A DNA stretch of 64,000 nucleotides, from contig MKWI01000014.1 in the NCBI GenBank assembly GCA_001899715.1, positions 62,001-126,000 of the forward strand. The letters are read 5' to 3'. The position numbers and the translations under genes were made by a program. Below the pieces are notes generated by a model. It saw only the letters and a list, made by a program, of their open reading frames with translations. It had not been told where the DNA came from and did not search any database. The stretch comes from Sphingobium sp. 66-54 (GTDB lineage Bacteria > Pseudomonadota > Alphaproteobacteria > Sphingomonadales > Sphingomonadaceae). This document shows, in pieces, positions 8,828-17,982 of this stretch; position 1 is the stretch's first letter, and each line of letters starts with the position of its first letter.

Positions 8828-9706
8828 ATGACCAAGATCAGCGAGGGATTGGACCTCGATACGCTGGAGCAGATGTCGGCCGCCGAGCTTGAGCATAATC
8901 TGCTGCACGTGTGGGACTGGCGCGGCCCGCTCTACGAGATGGGCGCCAACAGCCTCATGCTGGACTATATGCCGCCGCAGTTCGCCAAGGCGCACCGCTG
9001 GGGATCGGACTTCTTCGGCCGCCCGGACCTGGAGAACATCGCCTTGCTGGGCGTAGGCACGCTCGCGGCCTATCTGGTGCTGGATTGGGAGACGGGTATC
9101 CTCAACCAGTTCCAGGTCCTGCGCCGCAACGGCATGTCCAAGCAGCAGATCATGGAAATCGTTATGTTCGTGCAACTCTATGGCGGCATGCGCCAGTTGG
9201 GGCACGTCTATCGAGCCGTGGGCGACATGCTGCCGACGTTCGCCGAACCGGCCAACCCGCCCGCCAAATTCCCCGCCAACTGGACGGTGGACCCCGAGGC
9301 GTTCAAAGCGGGGCTAGATCTGTCCACCCGCGACTTCACCGAGCAGGATCGCACCGCGATCACCGGCTGGTATGAGCGCAATATCGGCTATGTGCCGGAT
9401 TCGATCGCGGCGGGCCTCGAAATTGACCCGGTCTTCTTGAAAATGAACCGGATGAAATGGGAAAACGCCATCGTTACGCTACCCAAGCAGGTCGCGCCGC
9501 AGGTCATGATCCGCATCAACATGATCTCAGGCAATGTCGAGGGCCTGCGCGAATCGATCCTGCTTGCCCAGAACTGGGGCATCAGCCGGCAACATGTGGT
9601 GAACGGCATCTTTGCCGCCGCGATGTATTTCACCGCGTTCGAAGGTCTGCACACCGCCTCGCAGGCCGCGCGCGACATTCTGCGGGACTGGCCTTCCAAC
9701 GGCTGA
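8828..9706 (+). CDS. CMD-like protein, paralog 4 of 4
   Basis: A 292-residue paralog. The start at ATG 8828 is chosen because M-T-K-I-S-E-G-L-D-L-D aligns with the other three N-termini; longer frames upstream overlap paralog 3. It follows paralog 3 by 7 nt, so the two are co-transcribed and probably arose by tandem duplication. Conserved blocks are H-R-W-G-S-D-F-F-G-R-P, N-G-M-S-K-Q-Q-I-M-E-I-V-M-F and A-M-Y-F-T-A-F-E-G-L-H-T-A. Like its relatives it lacks the AhpD redox cysteines. It could form a hetero-oligomer with paralog 3. Confidence 0.8.
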   Translation: MTKISEGLDLDTLEQMSAAELEHNLLHVWDWRGPLYEMGANSLMLDYMPPQFAKAHRWGSDFFGRPDLENIALLGVGTLAAYLVLDWETGILNQFQVLRRNGMSKQQIMEIVMFVQLYGGMRQLGHVYRAVGDMLPTFAEPANPPAKFPANWTVDPEAFKAGLDLSTRDFTEQDRTAITGWYERNIGYVPDSIAAGLEIDPVFLKMNRMKWENAIVTLPKQVAPQVMIRINMISGNVEGLRESILLAQNWGISRQHVVNGIFAAAMYFTAFEGLHTASQAARDILRDWPSNG

Positions 9707-9932
9707 TGAAGGATAGGGGACGAGGGCAAGGCTGCGGCTGCCGACCAGCCTTTCCCCGTCACCGGCCAGCGCCTCGGGCCGCTTGAAGCGTAGCACGGCT
9801 CGTTCGCTCAATCTGATGGAGATGCGTCGGAAAGCCCGATTGCTCCAGACGAAAGGACGCATCTCTCCCGGTTGCGGTCGGCCTCTCAACAAAGGCCGCG
9901 GCCTCTTGCGGTGAGGACTGGCTGCATGCCAT

Positions 9933-11093
9933 TCAAACCAGTCCAAGGGTGTCGACTATGGCCCTGGCCACCTGGTGCGCGGTGCTCGGCGGCGGCTTCT
10001 CCGGAGTGACGATGGCGGTGTTGTAAACGAAATAATTCTTCGCAAAGCCGATGGCGAGGCGCCGCTCCGGATCGGCATAGCCGAATGAGCCGCCGCCGCC
10101 GACATGGCCGAACGCCCCCGGTGACGCGAGCGGTCCGGCATCCGCACCTAGGCGATACCCCAATCCGCGGCGGGTTCTGACGTGATAGATCTCGTCCATC
10201 TGGAAGCTCTGCAATGCGATGGCCTTGCGCACACGCGCCGCAGGGAGGATGCGCACGCCGTCGAGGGCGCCGAACCCGGCGAGCATGGCATAATGGCAGG
10301 CAAGGCCGCGCGCGCTGAACACACCACCCGACCCGGGAATGGAAGCCTGCAAGACCTCACGCCGGTTGAACACGGCAGCGACTTCACACCCGGCCGGCTC
10401 GCCGACCATTCCCGCTTGATAGGCTAGCGGAGCCGGTGGCGCATCGATGAGGACGGCAACACGATGCAGCGCATCATCAGGCACACCGAGATAGGCGCCG
10501 TCGATGCCGAGCGGCGCGCAGATTTCTTCCGCCAGGAACCGGCTGATCGGGCGGCCATCGATGCGGCGCAGGATCTCGCCGACGATGTATCCGAAGGTCA
10601 CGGAGTGGTACGCGGTGCATGTACCGGGAGGGAAGCGGGGTTCGAGATCGGCAATCCCCCGGCACATTCGGTCCCAGTCGGGCAACCAGTCCGGCGTGTA
10701 GCCCACGGGCGTCTGGGGTACGCCGGTCCGGTGGCAGAGCGCGTGACGCACCGTCGCCTGCCCCTTGCCGTGAGCCGCGAACGCGGGCCAGACTTTTGCG
10801 ATAGGCATATCGTAGCTGAGCTTGTGCCGTTCCATGCAGATGTGCATGCAGGTTGCCGCGATGCCCTTGGTCGTCGAGGACAGCATGAACAAGGTGTCGC
10901 CATCGACGGGCGTGCCTGTCGCGGGGTCCGCCATGCCGGCCCAGGCATCGACCACCAACGCGCCATCGAGATAGGCAGCCACCTGAAGGCCGACCTCCGG
11001 CGTCTGGCTTACCAACGTTTCGAGCACGGTTCGGACCCGCGCGCTGGCCTCACGGACATCGGACGTGCCGGACGCCATTCGACCGTCAACCAC
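9933..11093 (-). CDS. Serine hydrolase of the beta-lactamase/EstB family
   Basis: A 386-residue protein of the class C beta-lactamase-like hydrolases, many of which are esterases. The nucleophile motif S-T-T-K (SxxK) lies near residue 73, a Tyr motif Y-H-S near residue 163, and H-V-G-G-G-G near residue 335 replaces the KTG box. No clear signal peptide is present, so it is probably cytoplasmic. It starts at GTG 11093, overlapping the stop of the beta-propeller gene, or at ATG 11078 just after it. It is the second gene of a two-gene operon behind a putative lactonase, which fits hydrolysis of an ester or lactone intermediate in this catabolic block. Confidence 0.8.
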   Translation of the reverse strand: MVDGRMASGTSDVREASARVRTVLETLVSQTPEVGLQVAAYLDGALVVDAWAGMADPATGTPVDGDTLFMLSSTTKGIAATCMHICMERHKLSYDMPIAKVWPAFAAHGKGQATVRHALCHRTGVPQTPVGYTPDWLPDWDRMCRGIADLEPRFPPGTCTAYHSVTFGYIVGEILRRIDGRPISRFLAEEICAPLGIDGAYLGVPDDALHRVAVLIDAPPAPLAYQAGMVGEPAGCEVAAVFNRREVLQASIPGSGGVFSARGLACHYAMLAGFGALDGVRILPAARVRKAIALQSFQMDEIYHVRTRRGLGYRLGADAGPLASPGAFGHVGGGGSFGYADPERRLAIGFAKNYFVYNTAIVTPEKPPPSTAHQVARAIVDTLGLV

Positions 11094-12168
11094 CGAAGCC
11101 GTTCGGTCTGCGCAGATAACCGATCCGGTCTCCGTCGAAATTGCCGATCCAGAAATGATCGCCGGCCGTAATCACGGCACTCGGCGCTTGCAACGGCGCG
11201 TTCGGGCCCACAGTGGCGATCCGCTCAACCGCGAGCGTCGCAGGGTCGATCCTGATGATCGACCAGCCCGTTCCGCAATTGAGCCAGGGGCAGTTCGGGC
11301 CCGGCTCATGGTTTCTGCCGACCGTATAGAGCATGGCGTCGTCGCCCCAGTGGATATTGTCCGGATAGACTGGAAGGCTGACGGCCGTGCCGATCAGAGT
11401 CGGCGCGTTCCGGTCGAACCGGACGACCTCGTGCGTGCCCATGGCCGCGACATAGAGCCAGCGACCATCCGGCGACACTACGATACCGTTTGGGCCCGAC
11501 AATTCAGTGCCGGCAACAGGCTCCACGCTGCCGCTGGGGTGCCATTCATAAACGGCACCAGTGAGGCGCCCGTCAACGAGATGGGCGAACGCATCCGGGT
11601 TCATCGAATCCTTGGACTTGGTCGCCAGGAAGCCACCATCCTTGAGGATCGTAACAGCATTGCCCCACATCCTTTCCGGCAAGGGTACGCATCCAACCCA
11701 CGCAATCGTCGGCTTGGCGCCCTGCGCGTCGACCTCGAAAATCTCGATCGCTTCGCGACCGCCGTGACCGATCACATACAGGCGGAACCGGCTGGACGAG
11801 ACATGTTTGAGGGCAAGCCCGTGCGCGGAGAAATGGTCCGGATCAATCGGGCCAGGGCAGTCGGGGAACATCTGCCTGTCCTGCTCGAACGCGGGGCGGT
11901 GGCCCGGGAACAGAATCTCGAACGATCCGTCGAGGCGATTGACGAGATAAAGATGGCCGCGAGCACCCGGATCGCCCGTCCAGCTCGCCAGACCCGATGC
12001 CAGCAGCCATGGCCCATCGCCGAGTGGCACAAGGTCTTCCGCATTTTGCAACCCGACGATGGAACCGATCGCCTCCGGCACGGGCTCATAATCCCTGGCG
12101 GACACAAGGCTCATGCACAGCCCCCACATCAGAAGGGCCAGCACGATGAATAGTCTTATGGGCTGCAT
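11086..12168 (-). CDS. Secreted SMP-30/paraoxonase-like six-bladed beta-propeller (putative lactonase)
   Basis: A 360-residue protein with an N-terminal signal sequence (hydrophobic residues 5-20 ending S-A-R). The motifs L-S-G-P-N-G-I-V-V-S-P-D-G-R near residue 225 and P-D-N-I-H-W-G near residue 267 are typical of SMP-30/gluconolactonase and paraoxonase propellers, where Asn and Asp in these positions bind calcium. Members hydrolyse lactones or esters. Export suggests action in the periplasm. The ribosome site GGGAAGG precedes ATG 12168. It is the first gene of an operon with the serine hydrolase and sits behind the shared promoter-operator at 12391-12419. Confidence 0.7.
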   Translation of the reverse strand: MQPIRLFIVLALLMWGLCMSLVSARDYEPVPEAIGSIVGLQNAEDLVPLGDGPWLLASGLASWTGDPGARGHLYLVNRLDGSFEILFPGHRPAFEQDRQMFPDCPGPIDPDHFSAHGLALKHVSSSRFRLYVIGHGGREAIEIFEVDAQGAKPTIAWVGCVPLPERMWGNAVTILKDGGFLATKSKDSMNPDAFAHLVDGRLTGAVYEWHPSGSVEPVAGTELSGPNGIVVSPDGRWLYVAAMGTHEVVRFDRNAPTLIGTAVSLPVYPDNIHWGDDAMLYTVGRNHEPGPNCPWLNCGTGWSIIRIDPATLAVERIATVGPNAPLQAPSAVITAGDHFWIGNFDGDRIGYLRRPNGFGG

Positions 12169-12390
12169 AACGCCTTCCCATTCCCGAACGGCTCATATGC
12201 TCCGTTCCAATGGCCCCAAATGGAAGCGTTGGCACTCCCGCGTGCGGGCAGTTCACAAGGAGGTCCCGATGGATCAGGCGCAAGGACCATCCACAAAACT
12301 CCCTCCCTCTCCTACGATACCGAATGCCTCGTCATTGCTTGTTAGCCACGCTTTATCACCGCGTCCGCTACCAGCCGGCGTGATACAGTA

Positions 12391-12419
12391 ATATTAACGC
12401 GATAAATAATATGTGACAA
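12391..12419 (-). promoter_or_regulatory. Shared-type promoter with operator, facing the propeller/serine hydrolase operon
   Basis: On the minus strand: -35 TTGTCA (12419-12414), 17 bp spacer, -10 TAATAT (12396-12391), with palindrome ATTTATC-GC-GTTAATA at 12407-12392. It lies about 220 nt upstream of the ATG at 12168. Confidence 0.65.
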
Positions 12420-12641
12420 GAAGCCATCTCCATGACGATACACCGGGTTTTCATAATTTCTCTGTCCGGTCGTCCCGCGACGCAGGCACGGCATCCGTCT
12501 TCGCACTTTGCTGAGCGGGCAAGAATGACGGCCTGCAAACATGGCAGCCGTCATGCTTGCAATCGGCGCCGCTGGCGGAATAGCAAACGCCATCCAGCCT
12601 AACCCGCTCATACGGCCAGGACAAAAGCGCTACCAAAAAAT

Positions 12642-12657
12642 ATTTAACCTGTTAAAT
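12642..12657 (+). promoter_or_regulatory. Perfect operator palindrome upstream of the dehydrogenase gene
   Basis: ATTTAAC-CT-GTTAAAT is a perfect inverted repeat of 7-bp arms with a 2-bp centre and matches the operator consensus of the other five sites. It ends 33 nt before ATG 12691. A matching -35 is poor here, so the exact promoter is uncertain, but the placement suits repression of the 12691 gene. Confidence 0.6.
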
Positions 12658-12690
12658 TATTAATATTAGCGCGACAGGGAGCTGCCTGGC

Positions 12691-13707
12691 ATGACCCGCA
12701 TCCAACTCACCGCAACGGCGCTCGATCGCCTTCGCCCGCGTCTCGATGTTCTGGCGCAGCCGCTCGACTATGTCGTGATGGACAAGTCGGGCGTGCTGCG
12801 TATCGATGGCCGGGAGGTAACGCCTGAAGAAGCCCGTCCCGACTGCGGCTTCGTCAGCAACGATTTGTTCTTCGCACCGTTCCAGATGGCCTATATCGAC
12901 GCGCTGGTGGCATCGCCGGCGCTCGAATGGGTGCAGAGTTGCGGCGCCGGGCTCGATCATCCGATGTTCGTCAGCCTCGCCCGACGGGATGATATCCGTC
13001 TCACCACCAACCATTCGCAGGCCGTGGGCATAGCTGAATATGTGATGTGGGGTGTGCTCGATCATTTCCAGATCGGCGCTGCGCAACCGATCCAGCCGGC
13101 CGAACAGGACCCTTCCGGGTGGATACGCCGGCGCGCGCGAGAGATCGGGGGAACACGCTGGCTCATCCTCGGCTTCGGGGCGATCGGGCAGGCAGTCGCG
13201 CAGCGCGCAAAAGCGTTCGGGGCGCATGTGACCGGCGTTCGCCGCACCCCCGGCCCTTCGGCATTCGCGGATGCCGTTGTCCCGCCCGAAAGGATTTTCG
13301 ACATGCTCGGCGATAGCGACGTGGTCGTGCTCTGTATGCCGCAGACACCGGAAACCATAAACCTCGTCGATGCGCATTTTCTGGCCGCGATGAAGCCGAG
13401 CGCCATGCTGGTCAATGTCGGGCGCGGCGGTGCCATCGACGATGCGGCGCTCCTCGCCGCGCTCGACGCCGGCCAACCCGAGTACGCGTTGCTCGACGTT
13501 TTCCGTATCGAACCGCTGCCGGCCGATCATCCGTTCTGGAAGCACCCGCGCATCACCGTGACCGCGCATACCTCTGCGGTCACGACCGGATGGGACATGC
13601 GCCTCGATGACCTGGTCGTCGACAATATCAGCCGCTATCTCGCGGATGAGCCTTTGCGCAACGAGGTCCCTATATCCGATATCCTAAGGGGGCGGGCTGG
13701 CCCCTAG
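12691..13707 (+). CDS. D-2-hydroxyacid dehydrogenase (NAD-dependent)
   Basis: A 338-residue member of the D-isomer-specific 2-hydroxyacid dehydrogenases. The nucleotide loop G-F-G-A-I-G-Q is near residue 162. The catalytic set is visible: Arg in V-N-V-G-R-G-G, Glu in R-I-E-P-L-P and His in T-A-H-T-S. The family interconverts 2-oxoacids and D-2-hydroxyacids (glyoxylate/hydroxypyruvate reductases, among others). The ribosome site AGGGAG precedes ATG 12691. Its 3' end overlaps the convergent aldo/keto reductase gene by 4 nt. Its own operator palindrome places it in the same regulon, where it could reduce or produce a hydroxypyruvate-type intermediate. Confidence 0.85.
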   Translation: MTRIQLTATALDRLRPRLDVLAQPLDYVVMDKSGVLRIDGREVTPEEARPDCGFVSNDLFFAPFQMAYIDALVASPALEWVQSCGAGLDHPMFVSLARRDDIRLTTNHSQAVGIAEYVMWGVLDHFQIGAAQPIQPAEQDPSGWIRRRAREIGGTRWLILGFGAIGQAVAQRAKAFGAHVTGVRRTPGPSAFADAVVPPERIFDMLGDSDVVVLCMPQTPETINLVDAHFLAAMKPSAMLVNVGRGGAIDDAALLAALDAGQPEYALLDVFRIEPLPADHPFWKHPRITVTAHTSAVTTGWDMRLDDLVVDNISRYLADEPLRNEVPISDILRGRAGP

Positions 13708-14753
13708 GCGCCTCCCTCGCGCTCGCCGCGCCTGATCGCCGATTTGGCAATTCCGGACGGCAGATCATTGACCGGATCGAGCATCGTGCCCGGCGGGCAG
13801 AGCGCATCGATCCGGTCGAGCGTCTCCCCGGATAGCTTGAGATCGGCCCCGCCAAGCACGCTTTCGAGATGCTGCATGGTTCGCGGGCCGATGATCGCCG
13901 ATGTGATCGCTGGATGCTGAAGGACGAACGCCACGGCCATTTCCGCGATCCCGACGCCGATGTCCCCCGCTAGCTTCTCCAGTTCGCCGACGAGAGCGAT
14001 CTTGCGGCGGATATAGTCGGCGCGCGGATCGAACGCGCCGTGCGAGAAGCGCGCAAACCGCGCAATCCGGTTGTTCCCGGCAAAGTCCTCGGGGCCACGA
14101 TATTTTCCGGCGAGGAAACCTCCATCGAGCGGACTATAGGACAGCACGCCCATGCCGTAGCGCCGGCAAGCCGGCAGGACAAAGCGTTCGGCATCCCGGT
14201 TGAAGATGGAATAAGGCGGCTGCTCGGTGCGCAAGCGCATCGTTCCGCGCTTTTCGGCCACCCAATGGCTCTCGACGATCCGGTCTGCCGGCAGCGAAGA
14301 TGACCCGAACTGGCGGATCTTGCCCGCTCGCACCAGATCCGTGAGGGTGAAAAGCACTTCCTCGATGTCGGTGTCGATGTCGTAGCGGTGAAGCTGATAG
14401 AGGTCGATATAGTCGGTGCCCAGCCTGCGCAGGCTATCCTCGACCGCGCGCACGATCCAACGCCGGGAGGCGCCCCGCATATTGGGATCCGCGTCATCCA
14501 TGATGGAGTAGAACTTGGTCGCGATCACCAGTGAATCGCGCCGGCCCTTGATCGCCCTGCCGAGAATTTCTTCCACCTCTCCCCGCGAATAGACGTCCGC
14601 CGTGTCAATGAAGTTGATCCCGGCATCGAGTGCGCGGTGGACGATACGAACGCACGCGTCATGATCGGGATTGCCGACGGCACCGAACATCATACCGCCC
14701 AGGCAGAGCGGGCTTACCTTCATACCGGTGGCGCCCAGCGTGCGAGAGTCCAT
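13704..14753 (-). CDS. Aldo/keto reductase
   Basis: A 349-residue NADP-dependent oxidoreductase with the (alpha/beta)8 aldo/keto reductase fold. The catalytic tetrad is present: Asp and Tyr in F-I-D-T-A-D-V-Y, Lys in I-A-T-K-F-Y and His in Y-Q-L-H-R-Y. The C-terminal cofactor region I-I-G-P-R-T is typical of the YajO/Tas-like branch. A strong AGGAGG ribosome site precedes ATG 14753. It lies downstream of the TonB receptor gene on the same strand, separated by a probable terminator, so it may have its own promoter. The substrate is probably an aldehyde or ketone intermediate of the surrounding pathway. Confidence 0.85.
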   Translation of the reverse strand: MDSRTLGATGMKVSPLCLGGMMFGAVGNPDHDACVRIVHRALDAGINFIDTADVYSRGEVEEILGRAIKGRRDSLVIATKFYSIMDDADPNMRGASRRWIVRAVEDSLRRLGTDYIDLYQLHRYDIDTDIEEVLFTLTDLVRAGKIRQFGSSSLPADRIVESHWVAEKRGTMRLRTEQPPYSIFNRDAERFVLPACRRYGMGVLSYSPLDGGFLAGKYRGPEDFAGNNRIARFARFSHGAFDPRADYIRRKIALVGELEKLAGDIGVGIAEMAVAFVLQHPAITSAIIGPRTMQHLESVLGGADLKLSGETLDRIDALCPPGTMLDPVNDLPSGIAKSAIRRGEREGGA

Positions 14754-14826
14754 GTCGTTTTCCTCCTGTCGTCATGCGTGGCCGGGTGGAGAAAGCCGGT
14801 CAGGCGCCGCCCACCCCATATAGAAA

Positions 14827-14854
14827 GAGGCCGGATGTCATGGCATCCGGCCTC
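14827..14854 (-). terminator. Hairpin after the TonB receptor gene
   Basis: A perfect 11-bp stem (GAGGCCGGATG / CATCCGGCCTC) with a 6-nt loop lies 24 nt past the receptor stop codon. On the minus strand it is followed by a short TTTCTATAT stretch. This fits a Rho-independent terminator with a weak U-tract. Confidence 0.65.
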
Positions 14855-14878
14855 ACAAGGATGTTGGTCTCTACGTCT

Positions 14879-17419
14879 TCAGAAGTCGAAGCCGACGCTA
14901 AGCCCATAGGTCCGCGGCGGGAAATAGGAGGACAGGCGCACACCGCCGGCCGCGTTGATATAAGTAAGACTGGTGATAAAATCCTTGTTCGTCAGGTTCT
15001 TGACCCAGGCGGACAGGGACAAGCCAGCATCGTTACGATAGGTCAGTTGAGACCCTATGATCGTACGTGGCGGCGCGCTTTCTATGTCTTTCTTGAATTC
15101 GGTCAGATAGTTGCGGCTTTGATAGTTCAGGTCTCCGCTCCACGTCAGCGTCCCGTCAGCGGGCAGACCCACATTCCTGAATTCTACCGCCAGTTGCGCG
15201 GTGCCCGACCAGTCCGGTGCGCTCCGGGTGGGGTTCCCCTTCAGATCCCGGACCAGTTCCGACGCGGGAAGAGTCGTATTGAAGAGCCGGGGATCGGCCG
15301 GATCGATGGTATTGTATCGATCGAACCGGGAGTGCTGATAAACCAGCGTTCCGTTCAACTGGATTTTGACATTGTCGGATCTGTAGGGAACGGACTGCAA
15401 GCTCGCCTCGACACCGCTCGCCTTGGTCGCGGCGGCATTCTCAAGCAGCGTGATGAAGCCTGCGATCGGCCCCGGCATCGACCGCTGATACTGTGCACCC
15501 GAGAGCTTGTATGTATATGCGGACAAATTCAGTTGCAGCCGGTTGTCCACAAACGAACCCTTGAAACCGATTTCGTGGTTCTTGATCTTTTCCGGGCCCG
15601 CGATGTCAGTATTGCCCGGGACCATGAGGCCAGTACCGGCCTTGAAGCCCTGCGAATAGGTGTAATACAGCAGGTAGCCATCGGCAGGCCGCCATTCGAG
15701 GCCGATCTCCGGCGAAAAATCATCGAAGCTTGCGGTTTTGTGCCGATCCTCGGGCTTGAACCACGAGAAGCTCGTGATGTTTGCCGCCGTGGGGTTGGCA
15801 TCAAACCCGGGGCCGAGGCCGAAGCTGAAGAAGGGGTTGTAAACGTTGATCGACTGATCGCTGTAGCGCGCGCCGAGCTTCAAGGTGAACGGCGAAAGCG
15901 AATCGCCCAGCGCCCCGAGGTTGACGTTCGCATGGCCAAAGAGGCCGAACGCCTTGACCTTCTGCTGACCCCAACCGCAAATCTGCGCCGGATTGTCCGG
16001 CAGGCCCGGTTCGTCGAGGATCATACGGCCGATCCGCTTGCAGAAGCTCAGGACTTCGACGGGATCATAGCCATTCTGCACGAGATAATCGTGCGTGGCC
16101 GAGGTTCGAATATTGGAGAAATAGCCGTCAGACCCCAGGGTCTGGTTCTCGGTCTGCTTTTCCTTGAAATATGTTACGCCCAGAATGCCGTTGATCCATG
16201 GATTTTCGAACTTGAATTGCAGCTCGGTGCTCATCTGCGGTTCGTCACCGATCCTGCGGGTCAAAGGCGAGGTGTGCCGATACTCGAAAAACGAGCTGCT
16301 GGCCTGGTAGGACGATGTCCAGGAAACGATGCTCTGGATGTTGTTGATGCTGGTGATGGTCAACCAGTCATTGAGGTTCCAGTCGAACTGCGCCGTCGCC
16401 GACCAACGGTTCTTTCTCGTATAGGGATCGAGGGGGGCGGCCGTATCGCGCTTGTCCGCCGCGAAACCACCCAGGCCTTCCGGGACGACCGCAAACTGCC
16501 CAGTCGCCGGATCTATGATGGCGGCGTCCGTCGTTTGCAGGCCGGTAACGGGATCGATCCGCGAGCCGCCATGAAGCGTCAGCACGCCGGCGGCATCATC
16601 CTGATGATAATATTCACCGCTGAGGAAGATACTGAATTTGCTGGAGGGCTCGATGAGCACACTCAACCGGCCCATTTGCCGATGCTCGTTGTTGATCGGG
16701 CTGTTCGAAACGATGTTTCTACCGAAACCGTCTCGATTGAGCATGTTGAAAGCAACCCGGACCTTGAGCCAGTCGTTGATTGGGCCGCCCACTGCCGCAA
16801 AGAGCTGGTTTGAATTATAGTTGCCGTAGGAAAACTTCACGGATCCTTCGAGCACATCCGAAGGCTTGACCGTAATATAGTTGATCGCGCCACCGATGGC
16901 GTTACGGCCATAGAGCGTGCCTTGAGGGCCGCTCAGCACCTCCACGCGCTCCAGATCGAACAGCGAGGTCAGTTGCGCCTCCTGGCGCTCGATCGGCGCA
17001 CCGTCGGTATAGACCGCGACGCCACCCGAAGCGCCGGGATTCTGGACGTTTACACCGATCCCTCGAATATAGATCCGGGCGATATCGAACACCTCACCGA
17101 CGGTGAGGCTCGGAGCGAGCACCTGGAGATCCTTGACATCGTTGATGTTGGCGGTCTTGAGCTGCTCCCGCCCGTAAGCCGCGATCGATGTGCTGACGTC
17201 GTTAATTGCCTCCGCGCGCCGGTTCGCCGTGACGATGATTTCCTGCAACCCGTCACTCCGCCCAGCGGCGGATTCCTGTGACACTCCCTGCTCGGCAGCC
17301 TGCGCCATGGCAGTCGCCGGGATCATCGCCAACGCGACAACGGCATAGGCCGATACAGCACCGGCCGCACGGAAGGCGTTTGACGCCGACCTACCATTAG
17401 ATTGTAATCTGTTTAGCAT
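14879..17419 (-). CDS. TonB-dependent outer membrane receptor
   Basis: An 846-residue receptor with an N-terminal signal (A-L-A-M-I-P-A-T-A-M-A-Q-A). It has a TonB box-like E-I-I-V-T-A, the plug motif L-Y-G-R-N-A-I-G-G-A-I-N-Y and a C-terminal barrel ending Y-G-L-S-V-G-F-D-F, the aromatic end expected of outer membrane beta-barrels. ATG 17419 is preferred because GGGAGAGG lies 6-13 nt upstream; an ATG at 17452 would add 11 residues. The subclass resembles the sphingomonad receptors for non-siderophore substrates. A shared promoter-operator lies about 135 nt upstream. It probably imports the substrate of this catabolic region across the outer membrane. Confidence 0.9.
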   Translation of the reverse strand: MLNRLQSNGRSASNAFRAAGAVSAYAVVALAMIPATAMAQAAEQGVSQESAAGRSDGLQEIIVTANRRAEAINDVSTSIAAYGREQLKTANINDVKDLQVLAPSLTVGEVFDIARIYIRGIGVNVQNPGASGGVAVYTDGAPIERQEAQLTSLFDLERVEVLSGPQGTLYGRNAIGGAINYITVKPSDVLEGSVKFSYGNYNSNQLFAAVGGPINDWLKVRVAFNMLNRDGFGRNIVSNSPINNEHRQMGRLSVLIEPSSKFSIFLSGEYYHQDDAAGVLTLHGGSRIDPVTGLQTTDAAIIDPATGQFAVVPEGLGGFAADKRDTAAPLDPYTRKNRWSATAQFDWNLNDWLTITSINNIQSIVSWTSSYQASSSFFEYRHTSPLTRRIGDEPQMSTELQFKFENPWINGILGVTYFKEKQTENQTLGSDGYFSNIRTSATHDYLVQNGYDPVEVLSFCKRIGRMILDEPGLPDNPAQICGWGQQKVKAFGLFGHANVNLGALGDSLSPFTLKLGARYSDQSINVYNPFFSFGLGPGFDANPTAANITSFSWFKPEDRHKTASFDDFSPEIGLEWRPADGYLLYYTYSQGFKAGTGLMVPGNTDIAGPEKIKNHEIGFKGSFVDNRLQLNLSAYTYKLSGAQYQRSMPGPIAGFITLLENAAATKASGVEASLQSVPYRSDNVKIQLNGTLVYQHSRFDRYNTIDPADPRLFNTTLPASELVRDLKGNPTRSAPDWSGTAQLAVEFRNVGLPADGTLTWSGDLNYQSRNYLTEFKKDIESAPPRTIIGSQLTYRNDAGLSLSAWVKNLTNKDFITSLTYINAAGGVRLSSYFPPRTYGLSVGFDF

Positions 17420-17552
17420 TTCCAACCTCTCCCTACCGGATCTCTGTTTCATTAATTTGAAATTATCTTTTTGATTTTTATAGGAAAAAATAATTTTCTA
17501 TATCGTTTTCCAACCCGTCCTATTGGGAAAGGCTGTCTTATTCTGTCTTTAA

Positions 17553-17580
17553 ATATTAACACGATAAATATTTCTCGCAA
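17553..17580 (-). promoter_or_regulatory. Shared-type promoter with operator, facing the TonB receptor gene
   Basis: On the minus strand: -35 TTGCGA (17580-17575), 16 bp spacer, -10 TAATAT (17558-17553), with palindrome ATTTATC-GT-GTTAATA at 17569-17554. The rest of the 17453-17982 gap is AT-rich near the receptor and has no convincing gene. Confidence 0.65.
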
Positions 17581-17982
17581 GCAGAAATGATCGCGATGTC
17601 CACGCGCCGACGCCTGACCGATGCGCCGTGCGGCGCATGAAAGCCCGGACCGCCGCATATGGCATTCCAGTGCGAGAGCATCGGGCCAAAGCGGGTCTTC
17701 ATGATTTATGCGCCTGAGAAGAATTTGCGGATTTCGCGGGTAAGCGTGTGCCGACGCGCCGAACGGCGGAGCCTTCCCGAAAACGCCGCATCAAGGACTA
17801 TCGAGGCGCAGTCACTCCGCCGCCGTTCCGCGCGCCGGGTTCGCCTCACGCCGGCGCACGGCGATGCGACCGCCGCGTCTGCGTCGCTCGCGGCAGAATA
17901 CAGATGGATGTGCCGAACCGTTCGCCCGCATGCGACCGTCAAAGGCTGACGGACTCCCCGGTCGAGCGGAACGTGGGGCGCA

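Noticed and set aside
2405..9706. AhpD-type alkylhydroperoxidases
   Set aside because: The CxxC redox pair needed for that chemistry is absent in all four proteins.
9933..11093. Antibiotic-resistance beta-lactamase
   Set aside because: The fold motif is shared with esterases, there is no signal peptide, and it lies in a catabolic operon after a lactonase-like gene.
14630..16813. 727-codon open frame on the plus strand
   Set aside because: It is antisense to the TonB receptor, whose signal, plug and barrel end are clear. High GC makes long antisense frames common.
17659..17949. Possible small gene upstream of the TonB receptor promoter
   Set aside because: It is arginine-rich in several frames, with no motif or ribosome site; it looks like non-coding GC-rich DNA.
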